From Flammula alnicola (taxonomy: Eukaryota > Basidiomycota > Agaricomycetes > Agaricales > Strophariaceae): a stretch of DNA of 26,674 nucleotides. The notes beneath the pieces are model-generated. The model was not told the origin of the DNA, did no database searches, and saw only the letters and a list, made by a program, of their open reading frames with translations. Shown one piece after another: positions 1 to 10,128 of this stretch. The DNA lies in the NCBI GenBank assembly GCA_015499995.1, contig JADNRV010000528.1:1-26674 (forward strand). The letters run 5' to 3'. Made by a program: the position numbers and the translations under genes. Each line of letters opens with the position of its first letter. Position 1 is the stretch's first letter.

Positions 1-1130
1 TACTTGATTTGCAGGTACTTCAAGCCGGAATATGACAGGCTATATTTTCCTTGCTTGACAGGTAAAAAATTCTTAATTCAAGCAGTTCTAGCATGTAATA
101 ATATAATTTGAATATAATATTGAAGACAATAGACAAGATACATCGCTAACTGAGTCTCTAAAATGTATTGCGAGAGATGAAGACAGTATCGTGGAAGAAG
201 AGGAAGGTTGAAAATGTGGTACGCAATTCAGGGAAAGTGGATTCATACCCCCATTCAAATCGGTGCTTCTTCAAGCCAACATCCAGGCAGATCAAAGGAG
301 AGATGTAGAAATACACGAGAAGGGCACAGATGTGACGGTGGTCCTGGATCATGGTAATCCTGCAAAGTTGAATGCCGTGGCAGGCAGGAGTCGACCTTTG
401 AACTCGGCGAAGCAGGGCTAGGGTGCATGGTTGGAAGATTGGTGAGAAAATCAGATAAGACCATAGATGTCAGAAATAAAATTGATACTCACCTCCAGCT
501 ATCTTCAACAAAGTGTGAAGCGGAATCGAGAAGGTGAATGGTCAGAACAGCATGAAAATCATACTAGGGCAATGAATATGCACCATGACCTTGTCTTCTA
601 AAGATGTGATTCCTTGATTGGCAGAGTCAGAGAGGATGCTGTCCACACTGCAGGTCAAACAAAGGATCAATGACTAAACAGAGTGGGATATGAGCGGTGA
701 TGGTGATTCTCATAATCTATTGCACGATGAGGAAGGCGGCTGACCATGACTCCTACTAGGACAGTGGGGCCAGCATATCATCTTTGCTTCAGCGCTAGTG
801 GTGTGGCATTTCGCCTTATGCAAATGGATGCTGGCCAGCAAAAGCAACAATAGGCGCAGATGGCGGGCGATGGAAAGTGGGCGAAGAGAATTAGAGGAAA
901 GTGATGGCAGTACGACGTAGGAAATTAAATTCAAAATTGAAATTCCACGGCGTGTGGGCGAGTCACATGATTTCTAGGACGTTTGGACTTAAAGAATTTC
1001 AAGAATTGATTAGAATCCATTGTTCATATAAATTGCAAGAGTACACAAGTGCTTGAGTCTCTATATATATCTTATAGACGGGTTTAGAGACTTTATTATT
1101 ATTTGAGGCCTGAGATATTGTAGTAAATTT
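1..1130. other. No gene recognised
   Basis: AT-rich sequence. The open frames here are short, overlap on both strands and show no recognisable domain, signal peptide or splice-consistent continuation. I see no tRNA-like or repeat structure beyond low-complexity A/T runs. Confidence 0.5.
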
Positions 1131-1300
1131 GTGGTAAGGACAGGTCCAATGGAACCAGGTAAAATATCTAGTGAGGCCAGGAAAATGTTTACCAGTCTCG
1201 AGACTGGGAAATTTTACCGAAATGACTTTTACCTGTCAACTACCAGTGAAACCAGGAAAAAAGAATTATTCCCGGTCAAGCTCGGAATTCTTACCGGGCC
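1131..1300. repeat. Imperfect inverted repeat around a 16-bp palindrome
   Basis: A perfect 16-bp palindrome, CCAGTCTCGAGACTGG, lies at 1192-1207. On each side are loosely matching arms containing CAGGTAAAA and TTTTACCTG (about 1155-1163 and 1227-1235), so 1150-1240 could fold into an imperfect hairpin. The surrounding sequence repeats the words ACCAGG, TACCGG and GGTAA. It could be a remnant of a small inverted-repeat element, but I see no target-site duplication. Confidence 0.35.
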
Positions 1301-1462
1301 TAGGTTTCATAGTGTTGTCTGCGGATGCCTCTACAGTATTCCTCCCCTTCTTGACATGGCGAATACATGTTGGGGCGCAATCTTCAGAGTGAATGGCGAC
1401 ATGAAACCAAGGCATGTGTAGTGTGCCAGGGAAAGGATGCTGGGATATGGAGAAGGCTCTGT

Positions 1463-1470
1463 ACGACCAC
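1463..1470 (+). repeat. 8-bp target-site duplication, left copy
   Basis: ACGACCAC immediately precedes the left end of the hAT-like element and is repeated exactly at 2142-2149 after its right end. An 8-bp duplication is the hallmark of hAT-superfamily insertion. Confidence 0.85.
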
Positions 1471-2141
1471 TAGTGATGTGCCGGCTCCGGCCTGAGGCCA
1501 GAAGCCGAGCCAAGCCGGGCCCAAAGAAGCCGGGCCAAGCCGGGCCCAAAGAAGCCGGGCCAAGCCGGGCCAAAGGTATTGGCCTGGAGCCGGCTTTGGC
1601 CCGGCCTGAAGTTTTGAAAAGCCCGAGCCGTCGGCCCAGGCCGGGGCTTTCTGCAGAATTTTTGTTGAATTTAAACGGAGAAAAATTGACCTTTGAGTAA
1701 ACAAAACTCTTTTTTGTACTGTACTTTCACGAAAGTTTGGTCTAATAATAGTTTTAAAGTCAGTTTGATGTCGACTTGATCGTGTGGTAATGTGGCCATG
1801 CATTGACGGACAAGTCCGGCTGAGTTTGAAATACCATCAATGTTCATTTTGGGTGCGAAAACAGGTTGCAAGTGGTATTGCACGTTGACAACATGCCTTA
1901 GGCACCCGTATATTAGGTAAATATGTACTTTAGAGTTGCATCTACATGTAGATATCGAAATATTTTTATTATATTATGTTTTAGCTAATTTGTCAGCAAA
2001 GCCCCGGCTTGAGCCAAAGCCGGGCCGGGCCAAGCCTGATTTCCGGCTTTTGGCCTGGCTCGTGATTTGACCAAGCCTGAGCCGCCCAAAGCCGAGCCAA
2101 AGCCGGGGCTTTCAGGCCAAGCCCGAGCTGGCACATCACTA
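1471..2141. mobile_element. Non-autonomous hAT-like element (MITE), 671 bp
   Basis: The left end reads TAGTGATGTGCCGGCT and the right end, on the other strand, TAGTGATGTGCCAGCT: 15 of 16 bases match, in the TAGNGNTG style of hAT termini. An exact 8-bp duplication (ACGACCAC) flanks it. Both ends carry GC-rich subterminal arrays of the word AAGCCGGGCC and variants (about 1500-1650 and 1995-2135), pointing inward from each end, around an AT-rich core (about 1660-1985). Subterminal repeats of this kind are typical binding sites for hAT transposases. No transposase is encoded; frames crossing the element are low-complexity Gly/Pro/Ala translations of the repeat. It must therefore have been moved in trans by an autonomous relative. 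It splits an F-box-like gene remnant. Confidence 0.85.
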
Positions 2142-2149
2142 ACGACCAC
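2142..2149 (+). repeat. 8-bp target-site duplication, right copy
   Basis: Exact second copy of ACGACCAC (first at 1463-1470), directly after the right terminal repeat of the hAT-like element. Confidence 0.85.
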
Positions 2150-2665
2150 GATAGGCGAAGCCGAGTGATATTTCACCAATTCCTTGACAAAACTTGACGC
2201 ATCATCGTTAATTCGCGGCGATGAGCCACTCTTACGAACGACTTCTTCTCTCCATCTCGAATTCATTTCGAACAGGAGGTCTACGTCCATAACCCTTCCC
2301 CATTGAACATCGAAGATTGGAGGATTATTTCTCGCCATGAATGACAAACTTGCGAAGAGGTCAAAGCCATGACGAGGGCTCGTGATTTATGGTCACAGAG
2401 AGAATTATATTTGTTGATTCGGCCATCGTCCATGTTGCAGTTTGAAAGGAAACTCTCCAGGAGATCCTGTAGGCCTTTGTATTGTATTAGTAATGTCCAA
2501 TTTCATTGATGCATGTGATCCACAAGCCAACACATGACATTGACAACAAGTTCATCGCGCCTTTCCCAACCCTTTCCTCCGATTGACAAACTCACGCTTC
2601 ATCAAGAAGAAACCACGGCTCCGTCCTTGTCCTTATATTGGACTCATACGTTAACCCAATTTCGT

Positions 2666-5026
2666 ATGTTTCCGAGAGGCAGCAACCTCCGAATCAACGG
2701 GGGTGTATTTACTCATATCGAGGGAAATCTGAATATAGGCGCCCAGCCTACTGCGGACAAGGGTCAGCCGCCGATTGTCTCCCGAATACCATGCTAACCT
2801 CCTGGTTACACCAGGCATAGATCTTCTCATCTCGAAAGTAGTCCCAACAGCATTCCATACCGCCGATGAAAACTACGATGCTCCCAAATGTCATCCGAAC
2901 ACCCGAGTCGCCATCCTGGACGAAATAATGGCATGGCTTGATGATACCAACGATACTCGTCGTGCGATGTGGATGCGCGGTGCTGCTGGAGCTGGAAAGT
3001 CAGCGATTGCACGGACAATTGCTCAGATGTGCGACGAACAAGGTCGACTCTCTTCTTCATTCTTTTTCTCAAGGACGGCGAGCGACGCTAGGCGAAGCGA
3101 TGAGACACACCTTGTGGCAACTCTCGCATACCAAATGTCAGAAAATATCCCAGAAATTCGACAGTATATATCGACAGCAATCCTCACCAACCGGTTCATC
3201 TTTGATTTGGGACTGGACGCACAGATCTATAAATTAATCGTCACACCCCTGGCGCAACTCTCCAATTCATCTTCCATCCTAATCCTTCCCAAGATCATTA
3301 TCATTGATGGTCTGGATGAGTGTCACAACAAGGACACGCAGAATGCCATTGTGAACGCGTTCGTAGCAGCCCTCGCGCGGATGAATCACAATTTCCCACA
3401 TAAGCTGCTGATTGCGAGTCGGCCTGAACAGAATATCCAGTCCGCTTTTGGCGATCGCGACCTTGCTCCCTTCCTCCGACAACTACCACTTGACAGCTCT
3501 TGGGACCCCGATGACGATATTCGAAGATTCCTTGTCGACAATTTGGCTAAAATTAGAGACACGCATCCTCTCCGGAATATCATTCCCTTAGATTGGCCTG
3601 CCCCTCGCGATATCGATAAACTCGTCGAGAAATCGTCCGGCCAATTCATCTATGCTGCTACGGTCAGCAAGTACATCAAATCGCCTCGGCTGCATCCTGT
3701 CAAGAGCTTGCGAACCATCGTCGAGCTTGTCAAAGATCCCAAAAATCGACCATATGCAGAACTCGATGCATTATACACCTATATTTTTGCAAGTACCGAG
3801 GATTCTGATCTCGTTCTCCAAATCCTCCGCGTTCACCTTATGCCGGTGGTAGCACCCCTTGTCGACTTGCCAATGAATGAGATTCGCTTCATTGGGTGCT
3901 TGCTTGACCTCGGGGAGGGCAATGTCGAACTCGCTTTAACTGACCTTTCATCAATAGTGGAAATCGAAAGGTCACAGATCAAGTTCCTTCATGCCTCTCT
4001 TCCGGATTTCTTGCTGGATGAAACCCGTTCTGGAACATTTTACGCTAATAGCAACAGCATTTGTGCCCATCTTTTCTGCCATTGCCTCCTCGCCATCGCA
4101 GAGTGTAAGTGTTGGGACCAGATTGACAGCACAATTGATGAGCTTTCCCTATCTCCGGTAGACAAATTTGCCAAGGACCACTCCTACGTTATCTTACTCG
4201 GGGTCCATGGTCTTGGACATTTCGCGGAGAACATTCGAGAGGCTCCCTCGGAAATTCATGACGCCTTTTCTGACTTTGATATAAAAGCCTCTTTAAAGGC
4301 CGCCTCCAAGTTAGGACGTATGCTTATACCCATGGCAAGTTTTCTCGGATTTATTTTACGGGAGGTATTTCTATGTCATTTCCCTCCTGTTCGGTCAACC
4401 TCTTTTTTATGCAATTACTTTTCAGCACAGAAAATCATCCTCATTTCAAATACCCCATATCCCATTGGAGGTTGTCAGTCAACTTCAGGAATGGATATCG
4501 GATCAACTACACAAACTTCCATTGGATAGTCTGGCCATTACTAGGTATGCTCTTAGAAGCTCCTCCGATGGGCCGGATTGTCTAATGCTCCCATGTTAAC
4601 AAATATCTCGAAAGCGATACCTTTGAAAAGGTCCTCGATGATCCTGAACTGTGTTTCTATTGGTCCTTGATGTCTCGGCCAGAGCTCACTGCTTTCTTTT
4701 GCGACATCAAACTATTAGGGATATCAGCAATGAGTGGAAATAAGTGTGCATATGCCGCCCTTTATTGTTGCCATTTTATATTTAGCACCTTATCAGTGTA
4801 AGTCTGTCCAATTTCTCCTTAGCATTCGTGCTCACAGCCTGAGGTTATCAGTGAAAAGGACCCCAAAGTCAGCGCAAACATCATGCATCTCTCTGCGAGA
4901 TATGCGCCATGCTTCCTTAAGAATGCAGCACCTCGGTTCGACGTTTATCTCTCCCTTCAAAAAAATTTGGGGTTCAATTCAATGCATGAGGATTTATGCC
5001 AAGTCTGTTCCTCATATAAGTACTGA
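2666..5026 (+). CDS. NACHT-domain STAND NTPase, copy 1 (C-terminally truncated by TGA)
   Basis: Predicted exons are 2666-2762, 2815-4104, 4162-4364, 4426-4544, 4615-4797 and 4852-5026, giving 688 aa. The start is the ATG opening MFPRGSNLRINGGVF, a leader common in Agaricomycete NACHT proteins. Walker A is GAAGAGKS (residues 88-95), Walker B IIIIDGLDEC (193-202), and the sensor-1 motif IASRPE is intact. FLHASLPDFLLDE marks the conserved region after the NTPase. No WD40, ankyrin or TPR repeats are visible. STAND/NACHT NTPases act as nucleotide-driven switches, in fungi often linked to non-self recognition; the role here is inferred. Intron 1 (52 nt) restores the GIDLL sequence across a frame change. 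Exon 6 ends at TGA 5024-5026, where copy 2 has CGA. Without that stop, the frame would continue 22 codons past the point that corresponds to exon 7 of copy 2. Confidence 0.75.
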
Positions 5027-5511
5027 ACTCGTCTGGTTTCACACCTTAAGTCCCATTTCCGCCGAAAATTCCTTTCCATTTTTAATAACATGGAAAGGTG
5101 GGTTGAATGGATGAACTCTCTTGTAGATTATATGGCAAAGGTAGGGCGACAAATGTCAGTCTCCAAGGTCACATTCTGACTACAAACGGTGGGTAGACAC
5201 ACGAAACATTCCCTTCCTTGGGAGGACAAAGCTCGGCCCATGTCCAGGACGAGCGAATCTGGCGTCTGAAGAGAACGAGCAAGACTCAGTACGCGTACCT
5301 GCATCTGCATGGGATGAACACACTCCACCACTCATCCGGTCGAGATGAGCGAGCTAGCTCAAAGCCTTCACAGGAGAGGCACACCACTGCGATTGTCCAG
5401 GATGAGCGACGAACAGTCCAGGAAATGGTAGAGCGCGCATATCATCCCAAATCGAGATCAAACAGTCCGATGTCCAACGCTAGCGCATTGCAGGCACAGC
5501 CGCGGCACTGA
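5027..5511 (+). pseudogene. Untranslated 3' remainder of NACHT gene 1
   Basis: Beyond the TGA at 5024-5026 the sequence still matches exons 6 and 7 of copy 2. The frame stays open to AAG at about 5141; a 56-nt intron with GTAGGG and GGGTAG ends and a CTGAC branch site follows, and then an exon reading THETFPSLGGQSSAHVQDER. Relative to copy 2, one base is lost after the QDER codons. Downstream length changes, including about 8 bases lost near 5340, bring the frame back to RDERASS and on to a TGA at 5509-5511. The segment between has a scrambled reading frame. Confidence 0.65.
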
Positions 5512-5587
5512 TATTTCCAAGTCAAGTTCAAGATTTCAAAATGGATGGTGTGGCGAAGACAATAGAAATTGAATTCGGAAGACTACT

Positions 5588-6603
5588 CCATATTGTATTG
5601 GTACTCAAAGTGACATCAGGGAAACTGCAAATCGTATATTTTGGATCATTGAACTTCGCAAGAACTTCGTGGTACCCAATGAATCAGATGTGGCTGAATG
5701 GAGTGAAATGACGGACCGTGATACATAATTAAGCGCTCGTTGGTTCAAAATAGTGCACCATTAGTGCACTATGTAATGTATGAATTTTGGCTGGTGCAAA
5801 TTTATGCATTATTCAAACATCATAATCAAATATTCTGCACCACCAGCAAATTCCAGTTCAATGCAACAATTGCAACGTACTTCGAATCTGGGTGATTGTT
5901 GGCAAATTGTCTTCGGGTGATAGTGACTAACCGTCCAATGAGTCATAGCGCTGCCACAATTGTGTAGTCTTGGAACATTTAAAAAAATTTGCAGTTTCAT
6001 CAGAAGTTTTCGGAATTGCAGAGGAGCCAGAATAAATTTCAAGGTGTACAGTATGTGGTGATGTAGCGGAACGACCGTTGGCCGGGAATCACGGCCCGTT
6101 GCAGCGGTGGATCTCTACCTCTACCACCGTGATTATCATAAGTTTAACTGAGGATTGACTGAATATCTCGGTGAAAGTGGTGCAACCTTTGGATCTGGAG
6201 CAATTGTTGCTCACTTCTGGGAGGGACAATTCTCGATAGAAAGGGACCTTGAACGTCAATCAGAATATTAATCCGATTCTGTGTCACCTGTTCGACTCGT
6301 AAGCTCTGCCGGTGGAATATAGGACTAACACTTCACTGAAAATTTACATCGAGGACCAGAAATATCAAATTTGTGGTTTCAAGGTAGTCTCGGACTCTTG
6401 AATTTTGCTCGAACTACATATCATAACGTGAGCTTCCACTTGATAGAATCGAGACGATTTCCGGGCCGACTTCAAATCCTGACTAATCTTGCTCTTGAAA
6501 TTAGTCACGCCAGACCGCTGTTGCGAACGCTTTCTGAATCTCATTTGCCACCTACGATACCCAACATAGTATAGGAGCTACATCTGCAAAATACCATGTT
6601 TAC
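5588..6603. other. No gene recognised
   Basis: About 1 kb between the NACHT segment and the oxidoreductase-like gene. The open frames are short, lack splice partners and show no domain signal. Inverted words such as GTGCACCATTAGTGCAC near 5754-5770 are the only structure I notice. The last few hundred bases presumably hold the promoter of the gene starting at 6604. Confidence 0.45.
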
Positions 6604-7450
6604 ATGCTTCTCTCCTCCAAAATTCGATTTCTCGCCACTCTTGGGCATCGCTCAATAACCTCTGCCAGCATCTACCACCACGGCGCCATATCCGAGGGAG
6701 ACAGACATACCAACCTATCGAGAAAACGTTCTCGTGGTGGACAGAACCTTTCGGACAGATACATTCGTTTGGAAAAGTCCATTCGCGGAAAAGCGGCGCT
6801 GTCCAAGGAGCTTGAAGAGTTTGCTGAAAGCGATTCCTCGGCGCCTGCATCCACGCAAGCACTCTTGAAATCAACAGCAAAGCCCATTCGGTTGTTCCAT
6901 GGTTTTCAAGTTCCCGAGGAACCGAAACCGCCAGCCGATGATGGTACGTTCATTTTTTGTGCACATTTACAAGTATTGATGACCCATTTAAGAGTGTTGC
7001 ATGTCGGGCTGCGCCGTTTGCGTCTATGATCTCTACGAGGAATCCCTTGAGGCCTACAACAAAGCCGTAGCAGCTCTACGCACTTCTCTTTCTGCTCTCC
7101 ATATACCCGAGTCGGAATGGCCTGCCAACATCCGACCCAAGGAAACCAATTCTAATGACAGGGAAAGAAAGAGAAAGGCTACCATTCTGAGCGCATTCGA
7201 AGAGATGGAGAGGAAACTTGCGTTGAGGAAACAGGCGGATGCAGATGCAGAATCAGGTGCATCGAGTTAGTTCGTATGCTAAAAATGTCCCGATAAATAG
7301 TGGGATTAACCTAATAACATAGATTCCGTAGATCCCATGCATTGGAAGAAACGACAGCAGCTGGCTGCAAGTAAGAAGACGGATTCGCGTGATAATGTCC
7401 ATGGTGAATTATATGAGGGCATCCGATGGGTGCTCTTTAGCAGTCGGTGA
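6604..7450 (+). CDS. Mitochondrial oxidoreductase-like protein (OXLD1 / PF09791 type)
   Basis: Exons 6604-6943, 6993-7265 and 7323-7450 give 246 aa. The first intron (49 nt, GTACGT..AAG, phase 1) joins EEPKPPADD to ECCMSGCAVCVYDLY, restoring the PP..x..CC.SGC..CV signature of the oxidoreductase-like N-terminal domain (Cys115, Cys116, Cys120, Cys123). The N-terminus MLLSSKIRFLATLGHRSIT is basic and hydroxylated with no acidic residue, as expected for a mitochondrial presequence. A coiled-coil-like segment, AFEEMERKLALRKQ, follows. The second intron (57 nt, GTTAGT..ATAG, phase 1) leads to a short last exon ending in EGIRWVLFSSR. If that intron is retained, the protein ends at TAG 7268-7270 with 205 aa. 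The biochemical role of the family is not established. It is convergent with the FunK1 gene; AATAAA at 7728-7733 could serve as a poly(A) signal. Confidence 0.75.
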
Positions 7451-7742
7451 CGACAGCATTTTGGACTACTCCCTTGTCCGGGCCAAATGCTCAGCTCCAT
7501 GCTGTCTTGACGCCAGAGCTGGCACCTATGGTCCCGTCCGACTTCGTCCACTAGTCCTCATGTCGGTAGACATTGTCGCGTTCCACAAAAGTTCGATGAC
7601 ATCTGAGTACCTGGAGGTGAGGCTAAGAACGGTTGAGTTATACAAGACATGCATTGTGATGATGATGATTTAATGTACAGATGGTATTACTTGTGGATAT
7701 GCTTTTGATGCCCCAGATATTATAAAAAATAAACACTCCGAT

Positions 7743-10128
7743 TCAAGGATTCAACAACTTCTCCAACGAGTGAGGGACAACCCCCCTCGGCACCTCTCCA
7801 ATCACGTTCATGAAAGTCTCGAATGTCAACTGGCCGTTGCAAGTGGCCACATCATAACCCTCCACTTCAGGATCTTCCGGGATGGAACGCAAAGCCTGGT
7901 GGAACATCATCCTCAACCGAATAATCCAGTCCTGGAATAAATCTTGAAAACCGGACTTCACATAGTCCTTGATGACGATGAACGAATCCCAATTGTTGAT
8001 GATCGATGATTTTTCCACCGACGAGGAGTCTTTATACAACCACCCCCTCAGACCTTTGTGCGGGTGGACCCAATCTCGGTGCTTCTCTTCCAAGTCGTAG
8101 TGCACGCTCGCCCAGATGAGGATGTAGAAGAACGATTCGAGGTCGTGCCGATAGTAATGCTGCATGCGTCGCCTTCGCCCAGGATGTGCGACATCGGATG
8201 CCAGCTCAGATGCCATGAAACAGAAAGGACCCGCGCCGCTGCCCACCTCACGAGGATTCGGGATTCCGTCCTCGCGTCTATGAGGCTGAGTGCCGGCATC
8301 CCAGTGCGTCAGCACCCCAATGGCTCGAGGTGCGGCCGAAGTCGATTCCTCTTTATAAGTCGCTTGGTTAGAAATCCCGTCTTCGTTTGGATGCCACACT
8401 GCCAGGCTTTTCTCGCTGATGGCGCCGTGCAACACGCCACCTTTCGAGTACGCGTGGTAGTGGCCTGATACAATTCATTAGTATTTATTCTGGCAGGTCA
8501 TAGAGAAGGAGGTCCCACATTCAAGACAATCTAGGAAGGCCTTTTTGAACTCTTCGATGTTTCCAGCCTCCCACAGGGGCTTATACGCCTGTGTGACCGA
8601 TACATGGAACATGGGCTCCAACGCAGGAGCAGTAGGCGGTTTAGCTACCGTCATCTTCGTCCAAGGAAGCCCCAACACCTTCGCCGAATACATCGCTGCA
8701 TATGGGAATTGTGGAAGGTGGTCTTCCCATTTATACAGACATTTCCGAAGAGACGCGACGATCTCCGCCTCGTGCGGCTCAGTTGCAAACCGCCATGTCA
8801 TCTTCAAAGTAAGGCCTTCGTCAGATAGGCCACCGGCCGTGAAACCTTCGCGAACGGAGAAGTTGGTCGTGCCGTGCCCGATGAGCCCACAGAAGGAATC
8901 GATCCAGTCTTCGATAACGAAATATCGCACCCCCGGAAAGGTCTCGCTGTCTAGTTTCGGAAATACCAAGCAATAATCTTCGATTTTGATGTTCGGGCGT
9001 TCCAAATAATCGAAATACAAGCCATCGCGATGGTCCCGCTTGAGCGATAGGACGAAAGGATCGAAGCCAGCGTGTTGCATATCGCATTGGCTCAATGCGA
9101 ACAATGTAAGGGCGAGGTACCGCAGCCCCTTCCTTGTGCTGAAATCGAAAGTAACCGTGCGGAGGACGACATTGCGGTCGAAGTAATACAGCGAAACCTG
9201 ACAAACGTCAATGAAAATCCCGGTGACGTAGCGACGATCAGCAACAAGCGATAAGCACTCGACGGCATAGCTGCAGAAGCGGAGCTGGTCGTCGGTGAGG
9301 GTGGTCGATCGTCGTGCACGCTTTGACACACGGAGATCGATTCCATTGTCCAGTAGGTCATCAGACCGCTGTCTCTTGAGCTGAATAGGTTTGTGTGGTG
9401 CGGTGCTGGGATTCAGGGGCATGTTGGAGGCTCCACCGTTGACTGCTTCCTGGTTCTTGTGTAGCGCTGGATGAGGCGCTTGCCGCCTATACCCGTCGAC
9501 CGTTCTGAAAGTACTGAACTCCATGAATGCCTTTACCATCTCCCACTCTGGAGGCGCATCCTCCTCCGCCGTCGCCTTCGATTTCCACACCCGCAAGAAA
9601 TCGGGGTCGCACCGGGCGAAGAAGTTGTCCATGTAGTTCCGCCCCTTTCCATCCCAGAACTCGTCTTCCACATCGCGAGGATCCATCCCGAAGTACTCGC
9701 ACACGGAGGCTAGAAGGCCAGTACATATCATACGAAACGACGTATGCGGTCTCGCTCGGAAAACGCGCGGCTGGACGTCGAATGTCTCCTTGTATCGCGA
9801 CAGTAACTTCGCGTCCACGCTCCAATCTTCAGACAGGATTGTCTGCATTGCGTCCGCGGAAAGGCCCCACACGTGCTGAACGAACTCCTCGACCATCGCA
9901 TCTTCCCGCATGTTCGCCTCCATCGATTTGCGGAGGTCCGTGAAGTACTGAGGATGTTTCTCTTGTCGTTCGTCGCGTTCTTCAAGAACATCACACATCG
10001 ACGAACCTGTGGCACAGACGTGAATCCGGTTGACGATTAAGGCACGCAAGGAATCGCTCACTGTATGAGTACGCGTCCGGAGGCTGGAATAGCAATGGCG
10101 GTTGGGCACTGGCAGGAGGTGCTTCCAT
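7743..10128 (-). CDS. FunK1-type protein kinase homologue, probable pseudokinase
   Basis: Exons 10128-10062, 10006-8519 and 8464-7743 give 758 aa. Both introns keep phase: GTGAGC..CACAG (55 nt) and GTGGGA..ATCAG (54 nt). FunK1 landmarks in order: a helical N-region with DLRKSM and VEEFV; a basic NLS-like stretch at 233-255 (KRQRSDD..SKRARRS); FIDVCQVSLYYFDR; the glycine loop GLIGHGTTNFSV (about 396-407); Lys424 in LTLKMTW; Glu437 in HEAEI; and C-lobe FMASELA plus RHDLESFFYILIWA. The catalytic loop reads VLHGAISEKSL, so the usual HxD Asp is Ala533 and the usual Asn is Ser538. The DFG-equivalent reads VLTHWDAG with His572 where Asp is expected. The substrate-binding framework is thus kept but phosphotransfer is unlikely. 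The start at 10128 is chosen because MEAPPASAQPPLL splices cleanly; an unspliced frame runs on to 10232. Confidence 0.85.

Larger units (their letters stand above)
1384..2390 (-). pseudogene. F-box-like gene remnant split by the hAT element
   Basis: Reading the minus strand from about 2390, one frame gives ALTSSQVCHSWREIILQSS, which resembles the second half of an F-box (S.VC..WR.I.L.S). The frame then shifts by one base near 2295 and continues in another frame as QWGRVMDVDLLFEMNSRWRE followed by EVVRKSGSSP. That matches the region after the F-box in many basidiomycete proteins. It runs into the hAT element at 2141. On the far side, 1470-1384, the same frame resumes (VVQSLLHIPASF...) and stops within 30 codons. 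The frameshift and the insertion both indicate a dead gene. The family call rests on the short F-box motif only. Confidence 0.5.
2485..5587 (+). repeat. Segmental duplication, copy 1 (contains NACHT gene 1)
   Basis: This ~3.1-kb segment aligns from its 5' flank to just past the gene with 14885-17962. The similarity fades at about 2485 and 5587, where GAATTCGGAAGACTAC is still shared and the flanks then become unrelated. The copies lie in the same orientation, about 9.3 kb apart. Confidence 0.85.

Noticed and set aside
8545..9943. Plus-strand open frames opposite the kinase exon
   Set aside because: Antisense shadows of a GC-biased coding exon, with no domain content.
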